From positions 62,001-126,000 of the forward strand of contig CAMPDV010000220.1 of the NCBI GenBank assembly GCA_946699065.1: 64,000 nucleotides of DNA, given 5' to 3'. The translations under genes were made by a program, and so were the position numbers. This DNA comes from Loxodes magnus (Eukaryota; Ciliophora; Karyorelictea; Loxodida; Loxodidae). Below, in pieces: positions 13,607 to 24,528 of this stretch. Numbering within the stretch: position 1 is the stretch's first letter; every line of letters begins with the position of its first letter. Below the pieces are notes generated by a model, which was not told where the DNA came from, made no database searches, and saw only the letters and a list, made by a program, of their open reading frames with translations.

Positions 13607-13939
13607 TAAGCAAAGTTTGAAATAGATTCTATTGCTTAAATAATTAAATAAAATTAAAATTTATTTTAGTAATTAAATTACATTTGTATACTTAATTCAA
13701 GGATAATCAGTTTAAATAACTTTTAAACATCAGTTTTAATAATAAATATTTCACTTAGCTTAATAATCATTATTTTTATATATCTTTCTTGAAAAAGCAT
13801 TTTGCAATCTAGCTGTAAACTTCAACTATATAATAATCATTTAGTAATTTAATTATTTTAAATCTTAAAATTTTAGATTTTAATGAATATTATGCTTTAT
13901 TTATTAATAAAGCATCATTTATATAATTAAGCGGATAGG

Positions 13940-14299
13940 TCAAGCAAGTAAATAATTAAGTTACTTTAAATGTTTTTTCTATATATATCTAGAAATTTAT
14001 TTTTGGCTTTATTTAAATTTATCTTATTCTTACTTATGCTATATATCAACATTTACTTCTTTAAATGTTTTAATTTTTATATTTCAGTTTTTAAATTTCT
14101 AGTTTTCTTCTTAGTCTTTCAACTAATGCTAAGTAGCTTTAATTTCCTTGCTAACAATTTAATTATTCTTATTTGATAATTTGATTTCTAAGTTAATGCT
14201 ATACTGTTTAAACTGACTAATTTTTGTATTAGGTACTTATAATAGTATTTTATCCTTCAATTTGAACTTTATATTTTCTATTATATTTGTAACTGACAT
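13940..14299 (-). CDS. Small basic coiled-coil protein
   Basis: A minus-strand frame from the ATG at 14,299 runs 119 codons to the UGA at 13,940-13,942. The second half is highly charged and coiled (QLKDQEENQKFKNW, NVDIQHKQEQDKFKQ), with one UGA read as Trp. The frame is open upstream for a further 50 codons without an ATG, so the true start may be earlier or in another exon. The plus strand also has an open, very hydrophobic frame here; the minus frame has the better amino-acid mix. Function unknown. Confidence 0.45.
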
Positions 14300-14494
14300 A
14301 AAAATAGCTAAGTTAACTGAGATACTAATTCTACTTATAGATATAATTTCTTTTTCTTAAATGTTTTCAATTTAATTGAAGAGATATAGGAAGCATTCAA
14401 AGTGAATTTATAATAATTAAGTTATTTTTCTAATTAGCAAATTAATTAATATTTCTATCTAGTTTATTTTTTAATTTTATACTAATACAAAATA

Positions 14495-14809
14495 AATAGG
14501 GGACCAATCCTCCAACTGACATTGGCTTAAGATCTTGTATCAGGAAGTACCCATGGACGAAGAACCGAACAAGAATCTTGATAGGAGCCAAGAGAGAAGA
14601 CAAAGACTATAGAGGCATCAAATAAAGTTATTGATGAAAGATGCCAGATACTTAGTTCTCTTAAGGAGCATTCCGACCACACCCTATAGAAGATGAAACA
14701 CAAAAAGGGATGCTAGAACTTTGGAAGACTAAAGAAAATAATTTTTTTTGATTTTAAAAATCTTTATTAAAGAGCTGCGCACCATTGAGGTGCTACGCGC
14801 TCTATAATC
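14495..14809 (+). repeat. Short dispersed element, family SA, copy 1
   Basis: About 315 bp, clearly richer in GC than its surroundings. Related copies lie at 21,933-22,247 and 62,504-62,803, both inverted. The 5' end is AATAGGG plus a GGA...TCC hairpin, and the body contains a conserved AGGAAGTACC box. The 3' end is the stem-loop tail shared with other families (14,769-14,809), followed by ATTT-rich DNA. No protein of significance is encoded. Best read as a SINE-like element; a MITE cannot be excluded because both ends meet ATAAATA/TATTTAT runs. Confidence 0.65.
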
Positions 14810-14814
14810 TAATT

Positions 14815-15365
14815 TATTTATTTAATAGAAAATATTTAATTTTAAGATCGCCTTTTTTATTTTGGTCAAGTGATTAAATCTAAAATAGAGAATGTATCAG
14901 AGTAATAGATTAGATATCCTTATTTTTATTTCCACTGATATCTTAAGTTTTTACTTATTAATAAATTATTCTACCTTTAAAATTAATATTTATATTATTA
15001 TGATTTAACTATGATATCTATTGGTTAAGTTATATTTCTAATGATTAAACTGATATGTACATGATATATCTACTATATAAGTTAAGCAAAAGGATTAAAC
15101 ATTTTAATATTTTTGAATTATTTCCTAATTAATGATAAGCTAATTAATATTATCGAATGAATTTGCTTGGAATAATCTTTATTAGAAGAGGCTTATTATC
15201 ATACTACATGCCTATATATTAAAGGCATTGAAAGCTGTAATTATGAAATAATTAGCTTACAATGATATATCCAAAGAATAATTTTATAGCATTAAAAGTA
15301 TTAAGATATATCAAGATAATATAAATTTACTCTCTTAAAGTATTTATATAGTTATATTTATATTC
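14815..15365. other. AT-rich intergenic stretch
   Basis: No convincing frame and no repeat recognised. Confidence 0.5.
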
Positions 15366-15369
15366 CCAT

Positions 15370-16363
15370 TCATTTACCAACTTTAAAGCACAAGTTATTA
15401 AATTTAAAATAAATAAGATAATTAATTTTAACTAAAAGGGTTAGGGTCATCTTTAATTAGAGGAAACGCTTCCTAAAATTAAAGACAATAAAAGTTTTTA
15501 TATCCATCGCTCGACTGTACATGTCTTCATCTAAATCAATTTCAAACTGAGATAATTCTTCTTTCTCTTCTATAATCTAATAGAATTTCTCTTCCATCTT
15601 CTTGTAATTTTTCTCCAACTTCTCTGAATTAATTCTAAGGACGTCATTGACCTTTTGAAGTTGTTTATTTTGTTACTATTAATTACCAAGATCCTGTTTG
15701 AGTAATGTCACACTTGAGTCTACTAATACCGGCTTCTTTCTATAAATACCTTCAAAGTAGTTTCAATATAGTCTCCTTGAAGTTCCAAATTCTTTTCAGT
15801 GTTGCTCAAGTACTCTTCTTCACTTAAGACATTATTTCCATTAATTTCTAGTCTTTTGACAACAATAGCAAAGTTTTATTAAAGGCTTGAAGTAAATTTT
15901 TTATTGTATTTAAATTTTTTGTTCTATTTTAATCTTATATGTTTTAGGTTAGTGCTTTTTAATTTGTAATAGGACTTCTTCTTGAATTTTCTGTGGATTT
16001 GCTGCTAGATTTTTTTCTTTCAATAGAAATTTGGAATTTAAGGGTTTAATTTAAAACAAAGCTTAACTTACCTAGCCTTTATATTCTTTTTTTGTATCTT
16101 ACAAAAGAAGCTTAGGATTCTAGTTTTTTGCTTTTAGGGTTTAAATTTCTGTATTCATTTTCTCAATTAAGGAATAAAGCTAAATAATGTCTTGCTCATG
16201 GGATTTCTCAAGTTGTTTAAGTTTGCTAGGAAATTCAGTATTCCCAATCCTTAACAGGAGTAGATTTATCTTTTTTGAATTCTTGGTTCTTGTTAGTTAT
16301 CTGAGACTTAAGATTGATCTATTAGATTAGAATTTTAGCTTTAAATTCCAGGTTTTTTTCCAT
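15370..16363 (-). CDS. Coiled-coil protein, frame interrupted
   Basis: On the minus strand, ATG at 16,363 starts MEKNLEFKAKILIQQINLKS. Clearly coding coiled-coil segments follow: SKLKQLEKSHEQDIIQLYSL, NGNNVLSEEEYLSNTEKNLE, DVLRINSEKLEKNYKKMEEK and FEIDLDEDM near the end; a UGA closes at 15,370. The segments lie in different frames, with at least three changes. One change, near 15,750, is removed if a 17-nt GT...AG stretch (GTATTTATAGAAAGAAG on the gene strand) is taken as an intron; the others have no such simple answer. It may therefore be a spliced gene with tiny introns, a pseudogene or sequence with indel errors. No enzymatic motif is seen. Confidence 0.5.
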
Positions 16364-16382
16364 TTTTTATATTCGAAGGGTT

Positions 16383-17045
16383 TAAAATGATGTATAAATA
16401 AATTAAAAATAAATATAGATCATAAAGAACATGCTTTAGAAGGGAAATAACTATTTAAAATATCAATATGTATTTCTTAAACTATATTTAAGGATATATT
16501 TCATTATTTACTATATAAACAATATTTTAGAGTGGATCTTTTAATTGTCTGTGGTTTTTGAATTTGAATTTTAGCTTTTTGAGATAATTATATCTTCATA
16601 TTCCTCTATATTTATCTTGCTAGCTTACATAGAATTTTCCTATTTTACTTAAACTCTGTAAGAATGATAAGAAATACTCTTATACCTGTTTATCCATATT
16701 TTTTGTAAGGCTATTCTTGCTTTTAAATTTTTAATACTCTGGAGTTAAACTTTTAATTTAGTAAATTGGTAATTAGTGAGATTCTTTATGATAAATAGTT
16801 TGATTAAAATAAAATCTAAAAATCATAAATTCTAATATCTCGCAAAAATGAGTACTTAACTATTTTTACTATTTTAAAATTCTATTATGCAAGATAGATA
16901 TTTAGTGAGAGGCATTTAAATAAGTATATTAATCTAAAATAATTTAACTAAAATTAAATTAAATTTTAAAATATATTCTCTTGAGCAAAACCAGAATAAA
17001 TTAATTTAAAAAAATTAGAGCAATAATTTTTCTATGCTCCTTAAA
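16383..17045. other. Intergenic, possible 5' exon of the coiled-coil gene
   Basis: A minus-strand ATG at 16,697 opens MDKQVQEYFLSFLQSLSKIG and is followed by GT-rich text; a second frame then reads EEYEDIIISKSQ. This could be a first exon of the gene at 15.4-16.4 kb. Otherwise AT-rich and featureless. Confidence 0.25.
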
Positions 17046-17049
17046 AAAT

Positions 17050-18076
17050 TCAAAGAAACTTAAAATCTATTAAATTAAATTCTAAAATAGCTTAAAGATA
17101 AAAAATGTCTTCGTTTAGTCTCTTTGCTCATTTTATTTCTTCCCACTTTCTTAATAAATAATCATAGTAAAATAATTACTCTTCACTATTATATTAAAAA
17201 ACTTTGTTTTTACTCAAAATTGGTTAAGCATAATCAAAATATCCTTAAGTATATTTTTCTCCTCTTAGCGTTATTTCTTTTAAATCAAATATTTATGAAT
17301 CTTATACCAGAACCGTTCGCATAAATAAAAAAATGATTGAATTAAGGAATATAAACGGCTGTTGTCATAGCTTCTTATGTCAATTTCTGCATGCATTGAA
17401 ATCATTCGTTTCTTTTAGCATCATAATACTATATTATATCTTTATTTTTTTATCATATCCAACTATGTCCTCCAAATGTATAAACTTTTTAAATACTTTA
17501 TGAGCATCCAAAAATACCAATATGATTTGAAATTTGATTTATTATTTTTAGTTTTAATGAACTTAAATCGAATACTTCACATTCTACCACATCAATTAAA
17601 CTTTTATTTTTCTATGTAACTCCTGAGATTATATAAATTTAACTTCTTTTATTGTATATAGTTCTATGAAAACATCTAGAAAATTACATCTAATATTTTT
17701 AAATTTTTTAGTTTTCGTTATGTGTAATTAATTGATTTTATCCCTTAAGATAACCTCCTGATAAAACGAGACTATCCTCTTATATTTATTCTATTTATGT
17801 GGTAAAATTATCTGATTATCATTCTAGAATTGATTCTTCTTTGAAACTATTATTTACTATTGAATAAGTTTACTTGGAATTTTTACTCATTAGTATTGTA
17901 GAAATTTTATTAAACTCCTTTTATTTCTTTAAGTTAGGACATATTTCAAATTTGATAATTCCAATACCAGTTTTAGCAATTATTCTTACTCCCTTACAAC
18001 CATCACAGTTAGAGGTATTTCTAATTATTTTTCTTAGAAATAAAATTTTAAGAATCTAATTTTCTTCCCAAAGCAT
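17050..18076 (-). CDS. Kelch-repeat protein with N-terminal CxxC segment
   Basis: From the ATG at 18,076 the minus strand reads MLWEENQILKILFLRK, then a Cys pair (NCDGCKG) with a further Cys about 20 residues on. Kelch blades follow: LVLSGGYLKGQNQL, SQIYIISGVTQKNKS, VYTFGGHSW and YYDAKRNEWFQCMQKL. The conserved blade Trp in NEW is encoded by UGA. A last blade (LFYYDYLLRKWEEI) and the UGA at 17,050-17,052 lie one base out of phase with the rest, so a single frame change occurs near 17,285. It shares its type with the Kelch genes at 6.4 and 28.3 kb and the Kelch part of the kinase gene. Kelch propellers bind protein partners; no catalytic site is visible. Confidence 0.65.
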
Positions 18077-18158
18077 TTTATAAAAAAATTTCATTTAAAT
18101 TTTTTATTTAAATTCAATTAAATAAATTAAAAAAAGGGAGATATTTACCTAAGAATTT

Positions 18159-18932
18159 ATGCTATCAAAAGAGAAGAAGAAAACCAGAAAGGATAATAAT
18201 AATCCACTTCTTACATCCACTATTTCTAGTTAGGTAGAGAAGTATTAACACATTTCTACTACCTAAACATAAATATCTCAAAAAAAAATATATAACGGAG
18301 GAAGAGGCCATACAAGAAGATTTATGACTAATGACAACTAGAGTGATCTAAGCAAAGAACATGTGTTTGGAATAAATTATAAGAAGACTTAAAAAATAAA
18401 TTTTAAACTTATTAGAACTGTCACAAAATTGAAAAGGAATTGGAACATCTCTAACATTGCATCAACCTTCTCGCTACAAATTTAAATATGCATTCATCTT
18501 GCACTAATTTTAAAGAGAAGTAAAAACTAAGACAGAAGAGCTAGACCACTATCTATGAATAATGCAACATTAAAGCGAAAAAGACTTAATGAATCAAAAA
18601 AAGATAAATCAAGACCAAGAAAAAAAGAATTAAGAAAAAAAAAAACTTTCTTAAGTAAAATCGAGTAATAACAACCCTAAAAGATTAACTAAGTTATCTC
18701 AATGGAAATAGAAGGAGTTTAAACAGGAATAAATACTTTCAAAAAGAAATGCTATATCTGTAGTAGCACATAACATCCCTGGAGAAACTACAAGTAAAAT
18801 AATATGATTAGTAAGAAGATTTGGAAAAATCTTATTATATTTTACCAAGAAAGAAAGGAAGATTATGAGAAAAAAAATTTATCAATAGACGTAGCTTAAA
18901 TCTAGTTAAAAATAATGTAAATATTTTAATGA
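18159..18932 (+). mobile_element. Zinc-knuckle element B, open frame of 257 codons
   Basis: A single frame runs from the ATG at 18,159 to the UGA at 18,930 with no internal UGA. The protein is very basic. Near residue 200 it has KKCYICSSTQHPWRNY, a knuckle-like C-x2-C-x4-H pattern, followed by ISKKIWKNLIIFYQE, which matches the NIWKELTNFY segment after the knuckle of element A. This shared order (basic or coiled N-half, knuckle, IWK box) defines a family with members at 4.5, 24.5, 27.3, 31 and 50 kb. No polymerase is present. It looks whole as a reading frame. The knuckle's fourth position is not Cys here, so metal binding is uncertain. Confidence 0.55.
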
Positions 18933-18961
18933 AAAATCTTATTTAAATAACAGTATAATAA

Positions 18962-19440
18962 GTAAAATTGCTATTTAGATTTCACTTCCTTTTTATATTT
19001 TTTATCCTATATAATAGACCCTCTGGAGTGCAAAATAAATTACTAAAGGCTTATCATAATGTTAAATTTTCTTGCTATTGCTTTAGTTATAATATCAGTA
19101 GTATTTTAACGTATTCCAAATCTCCTGCAATATCATTTTTAATTTTTTCTCTTAAATAAAGAAACTTTTTCTGGCTGATATTTAGATTCTAGATACATAA
19201 AATCATTCATCGATATATTTTAAAGGAATATGCTTTCGATCAGCTCTGCAAATTGATTGAACTTTGTTTTAAATTGTTCAATTCTGATATTTGCTGAGTA
19301 CTTTTTATTCCTATTTGTTAGACATGTGAATGCGATTTTTTCTTCGAGTTCTTATACGTTTTTTAATAATTTAAAATGCTCCTATTAACTAATTTCGATT
19401 TCTTAAATTATATTTTGCTAATCATATTATGATTTGAATG
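18962..19440 (-). CDS. Possible coiled-coil gene fragment
   Basis: A minus-strand frame with good amino-acid use (NVQELEEKIAFTCL, IEQFKTKFNQFAELIES, YLESKYQPEKVSLFKRK) is open for about 150 codons, one UGA being read as Trp. No ATG or clear stop was found: upstream it fades into AT-rich DNA, and downstream it runs antisense into the 3' end of element B. It may be a remnant or an exon. The plus-strand frame here is hydrophobic and less convincing. Confidence 0.35.
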
Positions 19441-19449
19441 GATCCTATT

Positions 19450-20000
19450 AAAAGAAATTTTAAGCAAGAAATGTTAAATTTTTTATTATATATTAATAAT
19501 ATTTTTTTAATATTAAAATTAAATTTATTTATAACACGAAAAGATTAAATTTAAGTAAATAAGAGAAAGTTATTATTATTATTTTATCTTCTAAAGAGTT
19601 TAATCACTTTTTATAATATGATATTAAATAAATAATTATATTAAGAAATTGTTTTCTATATGCTAGTAGTTAAATAATTCTTCTTTTACTCATTCAATCA
19701 ATATTCCTTCATTAACTAAAATAAATTAAATAATACAAATACTTTATATACAAAACTTGTATAAATATTTAGAAAAAAGTAAGAAATTATGAATTTTAGT
19801 ATTTTTCTTTATTTTATATTTAAAAGTTAAATTCAAACCTATTATTTTTTAGTTCGTAAAGTTACTGAAAATTTATAAAATCCTTAATATCCTAGACTAT
19901 ATGATATATAATAAGTAAAAAAATAAATTTGTTTTTAAACTTCTAAAAATAAAAACTATTTTTTTATAAGAAGTTAATTTATTAATTATATAATACAAAA
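19450..20000. other. AT-rich intergenic stretch
   Basis: Nothing recognised. Confidence 0.5.
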
Positions 20001-20406
20001 TGGATATAGGCCGCGTCAGAAAAAATAGTAGGTAATCTGGTGCAGTGTGTACTGCAATGTGAGTAATCTCGCGCTAGATACTACCATGGGGAAGAGTGGA
20101 TAAGCTCCGTTGAGATATGCCTAACTTACCCCGAGGGTTCTCTCTAGCAGTATGAAAGTTTGACTGAAGGTCTTCTATTTAATGATTTAATAACTAATTC
20201 TTATTTGGACCTTATTCAAGAAGACTGAAGCATTTTACTCAAGATTTAAAAATAACTTTTAATAAGAAGATTCCCCATTTGGGGAAGCTGACATAATTAT
20301 TGGACTTCTAGAATTTTAACAAGAAATATGTGAATATTTTTCTTAATATTAAATATTAATATTGAAAGAGCTGTGCACCAATGAGATGCTACGCGCTCTA
20401 TAATAA
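20001..20406 (+). repeat. Short dispersed element, family SB
   Basis: A GC-rich body (GGCCGCGTCAG, CTACCATGGGGAAG, CTTACCCCGAGGG) of about 180 bp, then AT-rich sequence, then the shared 3' tail (GAGCTGTGCACC...ATGCTACGCGCTC, 20,365-20,406). The CTACCATGGGGAAG box resembles CTACCATGAGTGAA at 30.4 kb. No protein is encoded. The GC-rich body is probably a structured RNA. Only one copy of this body is in the window. Confidence 0.55.
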
Positions 20407-20409
20407 TTT

Positions 20410-20940
20410 CTTTATAATTTACATTTGAATACTAATTATGAATATCTAAATTACTTATAACTAATTCTATTTTATGCATCTGAATATCTGTTTAACTGAA
20501 TAAATATTATCATCTTAATTATTTTATTTCTTATGCTTCATTTAAGCAATATTGTAGATACATGAATAAATAGTTAAAAAATATTAGTTAAAAGTAGAAA
20601 TTATTGTATTATTTAAAAAAATAAATTTAATATAATCTATTTATTAAACTTGACTAAATTCTATTTTTTATTTCTTTTTTATTATTTATTTAATTTTTAT
20701 GAGTGTAAAATTAAGCAAACTATAAGTATTTAAATTATTTCTTAGTTTAATATTTAATTTAACAATTTTAAATCATAGCTATAACTATCATAGCATTTAA
20801 TTTATATCATGATTATCTTGTAATTTAAAACATATTTTTTTTATATTAGAATATGATTTTATCTATTTTGGGTTTCTTGGGATATAGTAATATAGCTTTA
20901 TTTTAATTTTAAGATAACTTGCTTAAGTAATTATTTTTCC
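20410..20940. other. AT-rich intergenic stretch
   Basis: Nothing recognised on either strand. Confidence 0.5.
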
Positions 20941-20952
20941 TATAAAACTTTT

Positions 20953-21525
20953 TCAAATCACTAGATATTTCTCTGATGGACAGGTTGTATGACAACAATT
21001 GCAACAGGAGTAATCGTTTACTCTTGTAGGTTCCTTTCTCAACTTTTCAGATTCCTCAGGAGTTAAAGCAAATGAAAGAGTAGAAACTTCTAAAGTGACA
21101 TTATCTCTATTTGATACCATTTTTTAAGCTTTAACATACATTCCTTGAGGAAGTTCTTCATTAATTGTTTGCATTAACTTTTTCATTTCTTAATGATAGC
21201 TATTATATTTATCTGAGGGACAACAATGAATGATTAAAGCTGTAATAATGAAGGCATATCCAAAAACTAAGCAAAATACACAAAAGTAAATGTTACTATG
21301 AGGCTTTACATCTCTATCGTAAAGTTATATCCATTACTTTCATTGTTAGTATGATATTCCTTTTTTCTCAATTATTGTGGCATTTACTGCAAAAACTGAT
21401 ATTCAAATTAATTCGATTAGGCACAGCAAGCTTATCCTTTAAAGTTTAATACTAAGTGTTACTCCTCGGTGGGATTGATTTTTTTAGATTTAGTTGGATG
21501 CAACAGATCTATATTTGAAACGATT
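20953..21525 (-). CDS. Two-TM protein with Cys-rich C-terminus
   Basis: The minus-strand frame is open for at least 190 codons to the UGA at 20,953-20,955. It has a first hydrophobic segment (ISLLCLIELIWISVFAVNA) and a short loop reading YDRDVKPHSN. A second membrane segment (YFCVFCLVFGYAFIITALII) ends in HCCPSDKY. A hydrophilic domain follows, then a Cys cluster (DYSCCNCCHTTCPS) about ten residues before the end. Clustered Cys close to a membrane suggests palmitoylation or metal binding; that is inference. No in-frame ATG was found, so the 5' end is approximate and may lie up to 100 bp further or in an upstream exon. UGA is read as Trp at least twice. Confidence 0.55.
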
Positions 21526-21529
21526 TATA

Positions 21530-21930
21530 ATCAAATAGGATTTAAGCAATAAATACAATTAAATAGAGATAATAGATCTAAGTTAAATGGTAATAAGCTC
21601 TGCTTAAATTAAATATGCTACTTAAGTCTCCAAATAATAATAAAGCTTAAGAAGCTAGTAACTATTAACTTCAGTAAGAGCATTTTAGAGTAGATAATAA
21701 ATTAATAATCTTTAGAGTAATAAATAAATACATTTTTTAAATAGGTTAATTATAATAAAATTTAATCATAGTAGCAATACCCCAGCTAATGCTTATACCA
21801 TGCATAATTCAATTATAATGCTTGATATATTAGTTAATAATAAATAAAAAGGTGTTGGAATAGCAAATAGTTATATTTATTTTATTTAAATACGCTATTT
21901 TTTAAGTAAAATAATTATAAATAAATAAAT
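21530..21930. other. Intergenic
   Basis: AT-rich. It may hold the 5' end of the two-TM gene on the minus strand. Otherwise nothing recognised. Confidence 0.4.
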
Positions 21931-21932
21931 GA

Positions 21933-22247
21933 GATTATAGAGCGCGTAGCACCTCAATGGTGGGTCTTTAATAAAGATTTTTAAAGTTAAAAAATTCCTT
22001 GCTGAAGTCTTCCACATTGCAAGGATTCCATTGTGAGTTTTGTCTTCTATAGGACCGCGATCGGAATGCTACCCTAAGAGACCTTAGTATCAGGTAACTT
22101 TCGTCATTAATGTTACTTAATGCCTCTTCAATCTCATTTCTCTTCTTTTGGTTCCTACCAAGATTTTTTATTGTTTCTTAACCTATGAGGTACTTCCTGG
22201 TACCAGAGTTTAAGTCAGTTTCAGTTGGAGGATTGTTCCTCCCTATT
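21933..22247 (-). repeat. Short dispersed element, family SA, copy 2
   Basis: The inverted relative of 14,495-14,809. On the minus strand it begins AATAGGGAGGAACAATCCTC, where GGAGG and CCTCC form a terminal hairpin. It carries the CAGGAAGTACC box and the GATCGCGGTCC motif shared with the 62.5-kb copy, and ends in the common tail GGTGCTACGCGCTCTATAATC. ATAAATA-type runs abut both ends. Confidence 0.65.
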
Positions 22248-22280
22248 TATTTATATATCATATAATATTGTTCAACCTAA

Positions 22281-22901
22281 TCAATATATACCATTATATA
22301 CAAAATCAAATACTTTCTTTTATTTTTCTTTAGTGTACTAAAGATGAATAAAGCATAAGCTCTAATTTTTTTATTCTAAACTAAGTTCTTCTTTTTTCGC
22401 TCATTTCTAATTTTCCTTTTAGGTTCGATAATTTATCACTTCATTACTATGGAATTTTTTTCTATCTAAATATTATTTCTCTTTCAGATTAAATTTATTT
22501 ATCATTTATTAATTTAAAAAAAATTATTGTCAACTTTATTTTTTTGACTGGGAAATTTATTTATTTTAAATCTAGATAATATTTTCACTATTTAGCTGTT
22601 CTTAAGAGAACTTAATTACTATAGATTATATCTTTTTATCTAAATAACACTTTATCTTTATTTTATTATTTTCTCACTTTAATATATTTCTATTTTACCA
22701 ATTTCTAACTAAATACTTCACATTTTAATAGCCCTAGATTTTGTATATATTTTAGTCAAGTTAGTTCTCATATTAATACTTAATACCTTTATCTATACTT
22801 AATAAATATCTTTATATTTTACTAACATTTAAAAATTTTCATTTTAAACCTTAGAATTATATTATTTCTGATATGTCACTTTACTTTAATTAAGGAAGCA
22901 T
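22281..22901 (-). CDS. Gln/Lys-rich protein with coiled-coil segments
   Basis: ATG at 22,901 opens MLPQLKQSDISEIIQFQGLK and continues 206 codons in one frame to a UGA at 22,281-22,283. Three internal UGAs would be Trp. The composition is Asn, Lys, Gln and Ile rich, with charged coil-like parts (FNLKEKQYLDRKKFHSNEV, KWAKKEELSLEQKNQ). No family recognised. It is divergent from the gene at 22,997, with 95 bp between start codons, so a shared promoter region is likely. Its 3' end lies within 40 bp of a short dispersed element. Confidence 0.45.
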
Positions 22902-22996
22902 CTCTTCTTATTTAAGAAATTTCTGATTTTTAGCTAGCTAGTTTCTTCTATTTTTTACTAACTAAGTCCTTACTTTATTACAAAATAATATATAAA

Positions 22997-23602
22997 ATGA
23001 CATCTAAGAAGCAACAAATATCTCTTAACGAATATCTTAAAAAATAAGAATAGAAATCTAATTTAATCGAATAATCACCTTGGTAATATAAAAAGCAATA
23101 ATCTCAGGAATCCGTTCAGTAAAGTATATCAAATATGCAATATTAATTAAAATAATATAGATTAAAAGTTGAAAAATTAGAATAGATTCTAGAAAAAATA
23201 AGCAATGGACTAAAGCTTTAATTTTCATCTATAGAGGACTCGATAAATAACTTATAATCTTAAATGGGATATAACTGGATGAGATTGATAAATGATTCAA
23301 CTATATTCTCAAATGTTTCAATTTTACCTTTCTTTATTCCAACATCAAATAAAAGAACTTTAAGAAAAATAGAATACCTAATATGAAATTTTATGAGGAG
23401 AAAAGAGAATCAAGATATACTGAGGCTGATTGTAGCAAGATCTATAGGAAGAAGACAGCAAGGATTAAAGAAATGGAAGATAGATCAAACTTAAAAACTT
23501 ATTTTAAGCGGCAGCTGTGGAATCGGCTGTTAAATAATTTTAAATAAATAAAAAAGATAAAAATAAAGTAGAACATTTAACTTTTATAAGTAAAATAGTT
23601 GA
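22997..23602 (+). CDS. Coiled-coil protein with PIP-box-like N-terminus
   Basis: A single frame of 201 codons from the ATG at 22,997 to the UGA at 23,600. It begins MTSKKQQISLNEYLKKQEQK; Q-IS-L-NE-YL resembles a PCNA-interacting (PIP) motif. A coiled coil follows (YRLKVEKLEQILEKISNGL), then SNKRTLRKIEYLIWNFMRR and a basic end. A paralogue lies at 26,465-26,941 (MAPKKQQTSLNQFL; SNKMTLRKVG). Element A also has SLNQYF near its start, so this gene may derive from, or have been captured by, the same element family. One UGA is read as Trp. Role unknown. Confidence 0.5.
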
Positions 23603-23904
23603 ATTATTATCATTTAAGCTAATAATATTTTAATACTTGTATTTTTCTATTTTATCAACAAAAAAAGATATTTTTTAGATGTCAGATAGTATATTATATG
23701 AATAACTAAAAGTATCAATTAGCTATTATTTGAAGAATTTAAATTAAAAATGCTTGAAACAAGTGAATCATTTATCATTATTATTATTTTTTTATAGTTT
23801 AATGTTTTAAAAGCATTTTAAATATGAAATGCAATTATAATAAAATACAAATTTAAGATTTTTTTATATTAGCAGATAAAAAATAAATTTTAATTTAAAG
23901 AATT

Positions 23905-24185
23905 TTTAGGAACGGAAACTCCTTTACAGTTATATGATCAGACACTTTCTTTTTTAGGAATACCGGGGATATCCTGTTGTGTTCCAGGCACAACTGCCAA
24001 GGAGATCCATCGCTATGAGTAGCCAGATTTCAAGACCCTACCAAGAGCGGATAATCTTGAAGGCAGGATTCCCTTCAGAAAAATGCCTCTGACTAAAGAC
24101 TTTCTCATCGACAGGAAAGAAACTTGTTCCTAGGCGTAAAACAAGAAAATTTAGTCCAGAAGGTCAATCTCAACTCCTAATATCT
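23905..24185 (+). repeat. Short GC-rich element, family SD, copy 1
   Basis: About 270 bp of GC-rich sequence with no protein. It shares an ordered set of motifs with 30,330-30,525: a CCAT...ATGAGT box, TTCAAG.CCCT, GGATAAT and GATTCCCTTCA. It begins with AGGAACGGAAACTCCT, which can fold as AGGA/TCCT. It lacks the common GCGC tail seen in the other short elements. Probably a structured RNA or short retroelement. Confidence 0.5.
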
Positions 24186-24528
24186 TTTTAATTATGATAA
24201 AAATCAAATAAATTAATCTAAAAGCTTCAATAAAATACTTTTAGTATCAGAATATCAATAAAATATTAAAAGCAGACATATACTTTTTAATTCCTTTATT
24301 TTAAATAATGATTCTATTAAAATTAAATATAATTAATTAAAAAAGATTAATATTTTATAAATGTGATACTAGTTATCTTATAACTTACAATTATTTTCAT
24401 AAGCTACTACTTAGATGCTATTTTTCTATATTATAATTGTTTTAAATTATTATTTCTAATGTAAATGAAACTTTATATATTTTTTATTGAATAATATATA
24501 AAATTACAAATCATCATTAAAAAAAAAG

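Noticed and set aside
14495-14809. Protein starting MDEEPNKNLDRSQ in short element SA
   Set aside because: The other two copies do not keep the frame; the conservation is at the level of nucleotide motifs and hairpins.
15437-15447. AGGGTTAGGG, telomere-like
   Set aside because: Less than two repeats, embedded in sequence next to a gene end; not a telomere.
20001-20200. tRNA-derived head of the SB element
   Set aside because: A GGTTC-like word is present, but no consistent A/B box spacing or cloverleaf could be drawn.
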